64,000 bases of DNA from Mesosutterella multiformis (GTDB lineage Bacteria > Pseudomonadota > Gammaproteobacteria > Burkholderiales > Burkholderiaceae_F): positions 124,001 through 188,000 of the forward strand of contig NZ_BGZJ01000001.1 in assembly GCF_003402575.1 (NCBI RefSeq), written 5' to 3'. The notes beneath the pieces are model-generated. The model ran no database searches, was not told where the DNA came from, and saw only the letters and a program-made list of their open reading frames with translations. The position numbers and the translations under genes were made by a program. This document shows, one piece after another, positions 54,538 through 62,206 of this stretch (its first letter is position 1; each line of letters starts with the position of its first letter).

Positions 54538-55638
54538 GAATTATCAAATCAAGTGCAAAGTTACTGAATAAAAGACTTCAGCCGGACACTTCCAATTGAG
54601 ACGTTTTCTGGGTCTGAAATTCAGAGCATTGAACCGTTTCTGAACTTCTGTCTGAGAAATTTTATCGATACTCATTCCTTTTGGGAAAAAGTCTCTAAGA
54701 AGTCCGTTTGTATTTTCATTACTTCCTTTCTCCCATGGATGATGAGGCAAGCAGAAATACACTTTGGTTCTGAGATCTTTCTCCAGTTTTTCAGCCCAGG
54801 AAAATTCTTTTCCGCGATCTACGGTAATCGTACGCAGATCCTTATCTGACAGAGATTTCTCAATTACGGCAGACACATCGGCCGCAGTCTTGGAAGCGGT
54901 TTTCCCGCCACAGAGAAAGCCGGACTTCCTATCGACCAGAGTCGTGAGGCAGGCTCCGCCCTTTTTTCCGATGACGGTATCGCCTTCCCAATCCCCCAGG
55001 CAAGATCTGTTCTGAGCTTCCAGGGGTCGCTCTTCAATGCTGTGAGTGATCTGGATCTTTCCTCGCCTCTCGGTCATGCCTTTACGGTGACGCGTTTTAC
55101 CGTGGTGTCGCAGGTGTCGGGACATCTTTCGGCCATCCACAAAGCGATCCAGAAAGCCAGAATTGATTCCTCGGTAGATTGTCGTGGCGCTGATCCTTAG
55201 ATTCGGCAGCTCCTTTCTGAGACGGTATTGAATCTGCTCCGGAGACCAGAATTTCTTAACCAGCAGATTTGAGACAATCCTTGTCAGCAACGAGTCAGAC
55301 TTCAGAATGTTTCTCTTTCCGCAATGCTTTCTCTGTCTCTGATATCGGGCCTGCGCGGCACAGGGATCATAGGCAGCTGAAGCCCCATCCTGGGCCGATA
55401 CAGCCTTGTTTCGCTTCAGTTCGCGGGAGATCGTAGAAACATTTTTCCCAATCGCACATGCAATTTCAGACAGGGATTTGCCTGAAATCGTTAAAGCCGA
55501 AATAAATACTCTGTCCCGAAGAGTAAGATGATGATAGTGGCTCATGAGCTCCCTCTATAGTTATCTTGACAATCTCTATTATGGAAGCTTTATGGGCCAC
55601 TATTCTTTTCTCAGGCTTTGCACTTGAAGTGATAATTC
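54538..55638 (-). mobile_element. IS30-family insertion sequence
   Basis: Inverted repeats of at least 23 bp lie at 54538-54560 (GAATTATCAAATCAAGTGC...) and 55616-55638 (complement GAATTATCACTTCAAGTGC...), differing at two bases. They enclose one transposase gene. It sits between the DUF488 gene and lysE-like gene and disrupts no recognised gene. No target duplication was evident. Confidence 0.9.
54544..55545 (-). CDS. IS30-family transposase
   Basis: 333-aa DDE transposase. The N-terminal helix-turn-helix (LTLRDRVFISALTISGKSLS, then IACAIGKNVSTISRELKRN) is typical. The catalytic core shows WEGDTVIGKKGGACLTTLVD (first Asp), LRTITVDRGKEFSWAEKLEK (second Asp) and WEKGSNENTNGLLRDFFPKG (Glu), ending NFRPRKRLNWKCPAEVF. 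The frame is complete, so it may be active. Confidence 0.94.
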   Translation of the reverse strand: MSHYHHLTLRDRVFISALTISGKSLSEIACAIGKNVSTISRELKRNKAVSAQDGASAAYDPCAAQARYQRQRKHCGKRNILKSDSLLTRIVSNLLVKKFWSPEQIQYRLRKELPNLRISATTIYRGINSGFLDRFVDGRKMSRHLRHHGKTRHRKGMTERRGKIQITHSIEERPLEAQNRSCLGDWEGDTVIGKKGGACLTTLVDRKSGFLCGGKTASKTAADVSAVIEKSLSDKDLRTITVDRGKEFSWAEKLEKDLRTKVYFCLPHHPWEKGSNENTNGLLRDFFPKGMSIDKISQTEVQKRFNALNFRPRKRLNWKCPAEVFYSVTLHLI

Positions 55639-55735
55639 GCCCATAAAAATTACAATCTCTCATCAGGCAGACGACCCGGTTCCATTCCCCGTCACTCTTC
55701 GTCTATTTTCTCTTTCCCCGCATCAGGAGCTGTCA

Positions 55736-56380
55736 ATGGAATTTTCTGGATGGCTTGGCTTTCTTTCAGCCAGCATCTTTCTCGCTTTTGTCCCCGGACC
55801 GGATAACATTTTTGTTCTCCTGCAGTCCGCGACAAACGGCTTCAGATCCGGTTTCTTCGTGATTCTGGGGCTCTGCACGGGACTCGTATTCCAGACACTC
55901 TGCGCCACGCTGGGGCTTGCGGCTGTAGTCGCGGCGAGCACGTGGCTCTTCGGAGCTATCTGCGTGCTCGGAGCACTCTATCTTCTTTATATCGCCTGGG
56001 GAGCCTGGCACGCTCCGATCGTGGCTGAACCCTCAGCCCGGGTTTCATCCCTCGCTCCGCAGGCTGCCTGGCGGCGCGGCACACTGATGAACATCACGAA
56101 CCCCAAGGTACAGATCTTTTTTCTAGCGTTCTTTCCTCAGTTTCTGTTCGAGGGGGCCGGCGCCGCGCCGGTTTGGGTACAGATGCTCATCATGGGAATC
56201 ACATTCATCGCAGCGACACTGCTTGTCTTCACCCTGATCGCGTTTTTTGCCGGGGCTTTGTCTCTTCGGCTGAAGAAACCCATGTGGCAGCGTGTTCTGA
56301 ACAAGGGATCCGCCGTTATCTTTGTTCTTCTCGCGATCTCAGCGCTTTATCAGATCGTGTCTCATCAGACGGGAGCGTAA
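55736..56380 (+). CDS. LysE-family amino-acid/metabolite exporter
   Basis: 214-aa membrane protein with about six helices. The N-terminal FLAFVPGPDNIFVLLQSATN contains the PGPD motif diagnostic of the LysE/RhtB family. LMNITNPKVQIFFLAFFPQF near residue 120 is the second conserved block. The substrate (amino acid, homoserine lactone or other) cannot be told. It lies directly left of the ssrA-related junction. Confidence 0.9.
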   Translation: MEFSGWLGFLSASIFLAFVPGPDNIFVLLQSATNGFRSGFFVILGLCTGLVFQTLCATLGLAAVVAASTWLFGAICVLGALYLLYIAWGAWHAPIVAEPSARVSSLAPQAAWRRGTLMNITNPKVQIFFLAFFPQFLFEGAGAAPVWVQMLIMGITFIAATLLVFTLIAFFAGALSLRLKKPMWQRVLNKGSAVIFVLLAISALYQIVSHQTGA

Positions 56381-56482
56381 TTTTCTCCCCCCCTTTCCCC
56401 CTCTGACACAAACCAAGATGCTGGATCGGGCGGTCTTCAATTGCCAGAGTCCATCCTGACAGTTAAGTTCCTCGCATTGCAC

Positions 56483-56517
56483 CCACAAAAAAATCCCAGC
56501 CGGTATCGGCTGGGATT
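56483..56517 (-). terminator. Probable original ssrA (tmRNA) terminator
   Basis: A perfect 11-bp minus-strand stem, AATCCCAGCCG / CGGCTGGGATT, is followed by TTTTTTG. It starts 8 nt after a CCA-ended, tmRNA-like 3' end (56526-56542). No minus-strand coding gene ends here, so a displaced stable-RNA terminator is the best explanation. Confidence 0.72.
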
Positions 56518-56525
56518 CTGGATCT

Positions 56526-56542
56526 TGGTGGGCTGGCGGGAG
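56526..56542 (-). repeat. attL of element 2: tmRNA 3'-end-like sequence
   Basis: On the minus strand it reads CTCCCGCCAGCCCACCA. This closely matches the 3' end of tmRNAs (E. coli: CTCCCGCCAGCTCCACCA). No tmRNA body is present upstream of it, so only the core was left at this end. Confidence 0.62.
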
Positions 56543-56587
56543 CAAAGAATCCCCTATTATCAGGGCTTACAGACGGGTTAAAAAAAT

Positions 56588-56610
56588 TTACCCATCATCT
56601 TACCCATCAT
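56588..56610. repeat. Paired arm-type repeats at the left end of element 2
   Basis: Two copies of TTACCCATCAT with 12-nt periodicity, 62 nt inside the core. Element 1 has two copies of a different decamer with the same 12-nt period, 65 nt inside its core. This points to integrase arm sites. Confidence 0.62.
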
Positions 56611-56765
56611 AAAATTCTTGCTGGGCGCCGAGGATTCAAGTGCAACTTTCCTCATTTTCCCTTGCTGACATTTTTCTACGGTCGCTCAGGAAAAGGGTAA
56701 AAACCTCTAAAACCCCCTTTTTCTCCCATCTCTTATTTTATCTTGCGGTCCAAAAAATTTTGCAC

Positions 56766-56794
56766 GCGCAAAAAAATCGTTAAAGACGCGGTCT
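56766..56794. repeat. Conserved 29-bp motif, copy in element 2
   Basis: Matches 28244-28272 at 23 of 29 positions, with the first ten and last eight bases identical. Both lie in gene-free parts of integrated elements. Confidence 0.5.
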
Positions 56795-56880
56795 AGGTTC
56801 GGCTGAGTTTTTTATTTTTACCCGCCTCGGGGTGGTCAATCCTCTCGTTCTGTCTCTTATCTCACCGACAGACGGTACAG

Positions 56881-57495
56881 TTACAACCATCCGTTTTTTC
56901 CGAGCGGAACCCGAGTCTGCAAAATTTTCTGTATTTCCAGGAGAAACAGTTCGTTAATCTGCTCTTCTACCTTCTGGTACTGTTGTAGGTGTCGTAAGTA
57001 AGTTTTCTGTTGCATCCGCTGCGGCGCGGCCAAATGCCCTCCCTCCATCCGAGATAGGATTTTTTTCTTTTTCAATCGAAGCCTTTCCATTTTGTCGGCT
57101 TGGGCACTCCAGTAAGTAAGCCGCATGCAGTGCCGGCAGCCCACGTCTGAACCAATGTACAGCGTTCCTACTCGCTGTCCGCATCTCGGGCACACAAACC
57201 ATCGGCGTACCCCACCGAGATGGCAAGGTTGCTCAATCGTTTCGACCGAAACCGCTAGATGCTGCCACGGTCGATCCTTTGCCTCTCGAACCTGAAAGGT
57301 TACGCGTACGCTGTTGCCCTCCAGCCCGATCAATGCACTGCCGTATGAAGAATCACCAACCTTCCAATTGATGACCCGTGGTGCCTTTAACAATGCAGCC
57401 TTATTCACCTTGATCCAACTCATCGGGATAGAGCGCATATCTTCTACTGCGTACCGTGTGCGCTCAGGGCGCCTCCCACTTCCAAAGCCTCCCAT
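56881..57495 (-). CDS. Zinc-ribbon protein of mobile elements (MGGFGSGRR family)
   Basis: 204-aa protein. It opens with the glycine-rich MGGFGSGRR signature common to a widespread phage/element family of unknown function. A zinc ribbon follows near residues 103-125: RWFVCPRCGQRV and DVGCRHCMRLTYWSAQADK, four cysteines in two CxxC pairs. The last third is basic and helical (RLRLKKKKILSRMEGG). It is possibly a nucleic-acid-binding regulator. It is the gene nearest the left end of element 2 and its DNA is AT-richer than the core genome. Confidence 0.75.
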   Translation of the reverse strand: MGGFGSGRRPERTRYAVEDMRSIPMSWIKVNKAALLKAPRVINWKVGDSSYGSALIGLEGNSVRVTFQVREAKDRPWQHLAVSVETIEQPCHLGGVRRWFVCPRCGQRVGTLYIGSDVGCRHCMRLTYWSAQADKMERLRLKKKKILSRMEGGHLAAPQRMQQKTYLRHLQQYQKVEEQINELFLLEIQKILQTRVPLGKNGWL

Positions 57496-57598
57496 TTTCT
57501 CAAATCCATTGTGAATGCAAACCGTCAGCCTTTGATAACAGCATTATCTGTCAAAATAACTTTCGCCACTCTTTCAGTCTTACATGGAGTGGTAAAAC

Positions 57599-58120
57599 AT
57601 GCGATATTCGCAGGAGTTTATAGATAACCTCGTGGCCCGCATTCTGAGCAAAGAGCTTCGAATCTCTGAAGCCTCCGTTCAGTACTCGATAGGCAAATCA
57701 ACAATCAGGTACTGGCTCGAGAAGGCAAAAGAGAAATCAGACTGCGTCACGCTGCCTAACACAGGAATTTCCAAGCCCATGGCCGACCTTAAGCTTCCTA
57801 AGGGTGTGACCTACCTGCAAGCCCATACCGCTGTCAACGCCAAAGCATTCCTGAGCGAGACTGACTTCGGTCAATACTGCCGTAAACACGGCTATCTCGC
57901 ATCCACTGTGGACGCCTGGGCCGAATGGTTCAGCAAACACCCGGATGCCGTAGACAAGAGACAGCATGAAGCCCAGGCTTCCGCTATTACCGAGCTCAAG
58001 AAGGAAAACGCAAGACAGGCTCAGGAAATTTCCAGAAAAGACAAAGCATTGGCTGATGCTGCGACGATGCTGATGCTGTCAAAAAAAGCCGAGGCGATCT
58101 GGGGGGAAAAGGAAAACTGA
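57599..58120 (+). CDS. IS3-family transposase OrfA
   Basis: 173-aa product with an N-terminal helix-turn-helix (DNLVARILSKELRISEASVQ, YSIGKSTIRYWLEKAKE) and a C-terminal leucine/charge-rich helix (ITELKKENARQAQEISRKDK). It is longer than the usual ~100-aa OrfA because of a middle segment. Its last codons overlap the OrfB frame. It probably regulates transposition and supplies the DNA-binding part of the OrfAB fusion. Confidence 0.85.
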   Translation: MRYSQEFIDNLVARILSKELRISEASVQYSIGKSTIRYWLEKAKEKSDCVTLPNTGISKPMADLKLPKGVTYLQAHTAVNAKAFLSETDFGQYCRKHGYLASTVDAWAEWFSKHPDAVDKRQHEAQASAITELKKENARQAQEISRKDKALADAATMLMLSKKAEAIWGEKEN

Positions 58121-59190
58121 TCAGTGCCCAGGATCGTCAGGAAATTATTTCACTGGTCGATTTCGGTCAATCGCTGGGACTGTCGCAGAGGCTGTCCTGC
58201 GAAGCAGTTGGAATTACTCCGCGTACATTGCAAAACTGGCGGCATGCCCCTGATGGCGATGGACGGCTCGACCGGAGCAATTTTACGAGCTCCCGGCAAA
58301 TCCCGGAGGATTTGCGGGAGCAGATCGTGGAGCGATTCTGTCGGGAGGATGTGCGCGATCTCAGCCTGACGCAGGCTTTCTACAAGCTTCTGGATGAAAA
58401 CAAGGAGTACTGGTGTTCTCTCTCTACGCTTTACCGTCTTTTCAGAGCGCGGGGATTGAACGCGCGCCGCGCTCCCACCCGGAAAGCCCGTCTCCGCAGC
58501 AGGCCGACCGCTTACAGCGCGGAGAAGCCTAATGAAGTATGGACCTGGGACATCACCTATCTTCGCTCCAGCACTTACACGGGCTGGTTCTACTACGCGT
58601 ACGTCATTGTCGACGTCTATAGCCGTATGGTTGTGAGTGCCAGGGTGTTCGACGCAGACAATGCTGATTTTGCCGTGCGCTTTCTCGGAGATGCCTTCAG
58701 AAAATATGGAATCAGGCCCGGACAGCTTGTCGTGCATTCAGACAATGGCGCGAGCATGAAAGCCGCGCCCACTATGGCTTTGCTTGAGAAGAACGGAATT
58801 ATCTTCTCGCACAGCCGTCCGCGAGTCAGTAACGACAACCCGTATTCTGAGTCCTTTTTCCGTACGCTTAAGTACAGCGGCGATTGCCTGTATCCCCGAG
58901 ACGGCTTTAACAGCGTCGAGGAAGCTGAACAATGGGTGCAAAGTTTTGTGGAACATTACAACGAGCACCACAGACATCGCGGCATCCGAATGGTTACACC
59001 CGGACAGCGTTACCGCTGCGAAGATGCGGAGGTGCTGCGCCGACGCAGGGAAACGATGCTGGAGGCTCGCAGAAACCACCCGGAGCGCTGGATCGGCGAT
59101 TCCGTGCTGAACTGCACTCCGATCGGCAGGGTATGGCTTAACCCCGAAAATGGACAGCTTGAGGAAAAGCGTTTGCCGGGGGCTGCTTGA
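58117..59190 (+). CDS. IS3-family transposase OrfB (made by -1 frameshift)
   Basis: Catalytic DDE part, about 357 codons. The frame is open from before the OrfA stop and is -1 relative to it. A tetramer A AAG at 58108-58111 is a likely slip site. Catalytic blocks are VWTWDITYLRSSTYTGWFYY (first Asp), LVVHSDNGASMKAAPTM (second Asp) and NDNPYSESFFRTLKYSGDC (Glu). A TTG start at 58228 is possible but would lose 37 family-like residues. Probably functional. Confidence 0.85.
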   Translation: MISAQDRQEIISLVDFGQSLGLSQRLSCEAVGITPRTLQNWRHAPDGDGRLDRSNFTSSRQIPEDLREQIVERFCREDVRDLSLTQAFYKLLDENKEYWCSLSTLYRLFRARGLNARRAPTRKARLRSRPTAYSAEKPNEVWTWDITYLRSSTYTGWFYYAYVIVDVYSRMVVSARVFDADNADFAVRFLGDAFRKYGIRPGQLVVHSDNGASMKAAPTMALLEKNGIIFSHSRPRVSNDNPYSESFFRTLKYSGDCLYPRDGFNSVEEAEQWVQSFVEHYNEHHRHRGIRMVTPGQRYRCEDAEVLRRRRETMLEARRNHPERWIGDSVLNCTPIGRVWLNPENGQLEEKRLPGAA

Positions 59191-59235
59191 ACAAACACTG
59201 CAACCTATTTTTTTACGAACAATTTCGGCGAAAGA

Positions 59236-59574
59236 TCATTTGACACTCACCGATGGATTTATAGCAATGATGTCTCCGTGGTGTGCCGGGCAGACGATGA
59301 AGGTCGCGTCTTTCCTGCCGTAGGGCTGGATGACGTCAAGGTTGATGCATTGTTGCTCACACCTATCGCAGTTTGCTGTTTTCGACGGAGGCGCCGGTTT
59401 TACCAGATCTGCGTCAAGCAACGCCTTCCACCTGCTATCGGACCAGCCGCCCTCTTCTCTCTGCTGTTCGCTAAAGGTAAGAGTTCGCCTTTCAGGAGAA
59501 ACAGAAGCCAGGAGCTGACGCAGTGGATCATCAGAAGGAAGTGGCGCTGGTTCTCTCTTCTTTGGGCGTGCCAT
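59236..59574 (-). pseudogene. Zinc-binding protein gene truncated by the IS3 insertion
   Basis: The frame opens with ATG at 59574 behind GAGGGTGGG and encodes MARPKKREPAPLPSDD, a helical part (FSEQQREEGGWSDSRWKALL) and a cysteine cluster (CDRCEQQC ... VCPAHH). Its last codons and TGA lie inside the IS3 right inverted repeat (59227-59245), so the natural C terminus has been lost. It overlaps the end of the 407-aa gene by 44 nt, so the two were translationally coupled. Family not recognised. Confidence 0.65.
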
Positions 59575-60754
59575 CACCCACCCTCTTATGCGGCTCGATG
59601 CCTGACATGATAAACATTTGTTGAATCATGCTATCAATCTCAGCCGAAGCCAGGTTGCACCAACAAGGACATGTCACAGCCACTCGCTTTGATCTGGTGG
59701 AACCGTTTTCGGTCTTGTACCTGACTTTGATTTCGGCCTGAGATACCTTGTAGGGGTCAAGAGACTGACGTTTCTTGAATTCGGAGAGCATCTCCTGAAT
59801 ATCCTGCGAACCGCCTTTAGGAGGCGCCTCGAAGATAATCCTGCGGTTTTTCGCGAGATGAGTAAGGCGCAACTTGGCGATATCCGCCGAGACGATCCGA
59901 CTGGTGGGAGGCCAAGTGAACGAAAAATCTGATGAAAGCAACGGAGTCAGATCATATACACTCAGGTCTGTTTTTGAACAGGAAAGCTTGCTAATCCCCA
60001 GGCATGATTCTGCGAAAATGGCCTCCAGGTCTTCGTAAAGCTTTGAGAATCCCTTGCAGTATATCGACAGAGATTCCTCAATCGAGTCGTATAGAAAAAC
60101 CAGCTTCTTGGCGCGTTTAACGGGCCTGGATGTGAGCTTTCCACGTTGCCATTCTTCGCTGCTACGAGCAAAGTCTTCAAACGACGCGAAGAAATAGATG
60201 CGATCGTCGCGCTCGATTTTTTCGACATCACAACTTTTCCCGCGGCTATCCGTCTTTGCCAGAAAGGCGCCAATTCTTTCCTTGAGTGCCTCACACGCTT
60301 CGCGAGATGTATCCAGACCATCCGCTGGGACATTGTTGCGTTTTTTCCAAAAACGGCTCGAAATACGGTCTGCAAATGCTAAATCGACAGCCTGTGGCCA
60401 AATACTTTTGCGCTCGATAAAAGTCCTGAATACCCTAGTTTCAATGGTTTCGGCTTCTTTTTTGCATTCATCCCCGTTTTTTTCTATTGGTGCCAGAGTG
60501 TCGAAGCTGAGCAGAGTCTGAATCGCGTGAAGGCCAGTTTCATCAGACATCGCGATCACTTCGCCGAGCTCGCTCTCTACCTTATCTCGGACCTCCGGCT
60601 GCAGTCCCTGCCAGGCGACGATCTTACCCTGTCGCGAGCTTGATCTCTTTGCAAGGGCTGAACTTTTGCAACCGTAGACAGAGCCGAAATACCGGGCCAC
60701 AAGGTCTGCGGGGTATTTCCGAAGAAAGGTTTGAATGGAAAGCGTTTGGCTCAT
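59531..60754 (-). CDS. Uncharacterised 407-aa protein of element 2
   Basis: Not recognised. A soluble, charged protein without signal or membrane segments. The first 100 residues (IQTFLRKYPADLVARYFGSV) look like a helical domain. The middle is mixed (RDDRIYFFASFEDFARSSEE). Near the C terminus there is a CPCWC cysteine cluster (AVTCPCWCNLASAEIDSMIQ) close to an EIKVRYKTENGSTRSKRV strand pair. It lies between the nuclease gene and the IS-truncated zinc protein on the same strand and overlaps the latter, suggesting one functional unit. It could be a defence or regulatory component; that is inference from context. Confidence 0.6.
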   Translation of the reverse strand: MSQTLSIQTFLRKYPADLVARYFGSVYGCKSSALAKRSSSRQGKIVAWQGLQPEVRDKVESELGEVIAMSDETGLHAIQTLLSFDTLAPIEKNGDECKKEAETIETRVFRTFIERKSIWPQAVDLAFADRISSRFWKKRNNVPADGLDTSREACEALKERIGAFLAKTDSRGKSCDVEKIERDDRIYFFASFEDFARSSEEWQRGKLTSRPVKRAKKLVFLYDSIEESLSIYCKGFSKLYEDLEAIFAESCLGISKLSCSKTDLSVYDLTPLLSSDFSFTWPPTSRIVSADIAKLRLTHLAKNRRIIFEAPPKGGSQDIQEMLSEFKKRQSLDPYKVSQAEIKVRYKTENGSTRSKRVAVTCPCWCNLASAEIDSMIQQMFIMSGIEPHKRVGDGTPKEERTSATSF

Positions 60755-60932
60755 GGGGCCCCCGAGAATGAAAACGGGATCTTGACGAGAAATTGACTAT
60801 CCGACATCAAAACAGACCCAACTATAGAAAATAGCTTACCCGAACCGCAGAGAACTGACTTTCCTCAAGAAGGTAAATGTTTTATCCGAGTCTCGTTTTT
60901 TGATCCTACGGGTCCTGCCAATCCCTCCCGGC

Positions 60933-62190
60933 TCATGCCACTCGCTTTATTCTTCCTGTTGTATTGTCCATACGGTAGTTCAGGATGTCACCCTTTACGA
61001 TGTGTTCGGCAACTGCGACCGCTGTGTCGCGATCCACCGCAAACCATTCAACCGGTTTGTATGGAACGCCTTTAGAGCTGATGATCGTGATGTTGACTCG
61101 CTGCTTAGCCAGAAAAGCATGGATCAGGTATTCCACCTTCTGGGGATTGAGGTTATAGCAGTCAAGGGAGGCTAGAACTCTGACCGGCGCCTCAAGATAG
61201 GTAGGGTCGTTTTCCGCGTTCTTAATTCTTTCGTTGACGCTTTGGGTCGAATACCCGATTTTTACGAGCCGCCCCTGATTCTTAAGGTCTGCAAGAGCCG
61301 GAGCCTTGGTTTCGCTAGCGAGGATATAGATGCAGCCTGTCGCCCGATCTTTGCGAGAAAGGCCTAAGAAATTATTTTCCACGGTTGAAGGATCGGGAAT
61401 AATGCGGCGCCCGTTGCTGTCTTGATAAAGCGCTCTCGCAAGCGAGAGCTTCAGGATGTTGGTTTCAACTCCATTTTCAAAGATGACGCGATAGCGAGGA
61501 TTGTCCTGCCCTGCTCGGTCCTGCCCCTCTTTCAGGACGCTGTCCACAAAACAAAGAAGGCCGCTCAGGATGAAGAAATCGCCAGGCACAATCTGGGAAC
61601 TGCTTTTGAAACAGGCCGTCTGAGCCTTCCTGTTGATGATGTCACGCTGCATATCCCGGAAGAGTTTTTCAAAGTTATAGAAGTCTTTGCAAGGCTTCCG
61701 GTTCGCAATTTCGTCCGGCCAGTGTCTTGCGTCTGCCCGCTGCTCGGTCACATGCTCGATCTGAAAAATAGAGGGATCCGAATCCCCCAAAAGCGCTCCG
61801 GCGGCGTTCAATACATCATCAAAACTGGATACCGTGGCAGAAACTGGAAGACTTTCTTCTTTGGCGTGTTCTTTGGTGTGGACGCTGGTACTTGCAAGAA
61901 GGCCATAGCAATCGAGGTCAGAAACTTCTGCTGCAAGCTTTGCATTTCCCTCAAAGGGTTTTCAGGCGCGCTCCAAGCTGCATTTCATTGATATCTGTCG
62001 CACCGTAGAAAGGGGGGCGGCCCGTCCGCTCCCGAAAAGCGTTGATTTCCTCGAACTGTCTGCGGGCAAGCGAATCGGCTGGCGCAGACTTTTTCTTCAT
62101 CTCGGGCTTCAGGTCATTCAGAATCCCCTGAGGATCACAATTTCCTGAAATAATGTCATCAAAGGAAAGCGGGGATTTGAAGTCAGGCAT
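60933..62190 (-). CDS. GIY-YIG (T5orf172-type) nuclease, split by a CTT TGA frameshift site
   Basis: Two frames together make one family member of ~418 aa. Segment 1 (ATG at 62188-62190 to TGA at 61951-61953, 79 codons) has LARRQFEEINAFRERTGRPP. Segment 2 (-strand, from about 61952 to 60933) has ANRKPCKDFYNFEKLF, the GIY-YIG core GCIYILASETKAPAL ... LVKIGYST, NERIKNAENDPTYLEAPVRV and YNLNPQKVEYLIHAFL. Segment 2 has no ATG near its start. The junction reads CTG AAA ACC CTT TGA GGG. Skipping one T restores the frame exactly where homologues continue. It is either a programmed +1 shift, as in prfB, or a mutation. It starts 16 nt after the helicase stop. Confidence 0.78.
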
Positions 62191-62206
62191 TACTTTTCCC
62201 TCTCTT

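Larger units (their letters stand above)
56543..56880. other. Left-end non-coding region of element 2 with shared motif
   Basis: About 340 bases with no gene. It holds the arm-type repeats (56588-56610) and, at 56766-56794, a 29-bp motif starting GCGCAAAAAA and ending CGCGGTCT that also occurs in element 1. A short CCCGCCTCGGGG inverted sequence follows at 56821-56832. It resembles control or packaging regions of phage-related elements, by inference. Confidence 0.45.
57549..59245 (+). mobile_element. IS3-family insertion sequence
   Basis: Inverted repeats lie at 57549-57567 (TGTCAAAATAACTTTCGCC) and 59227-59245 (complement TGTCAAATGATCTTTCGCC). They enclose two overlapping frames. At ~1.7 kb it is longer than most IS3 members. 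Its right end cuts into a minus-strand gene of element 2. No obvious target duplication. Confidence 0.85.
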
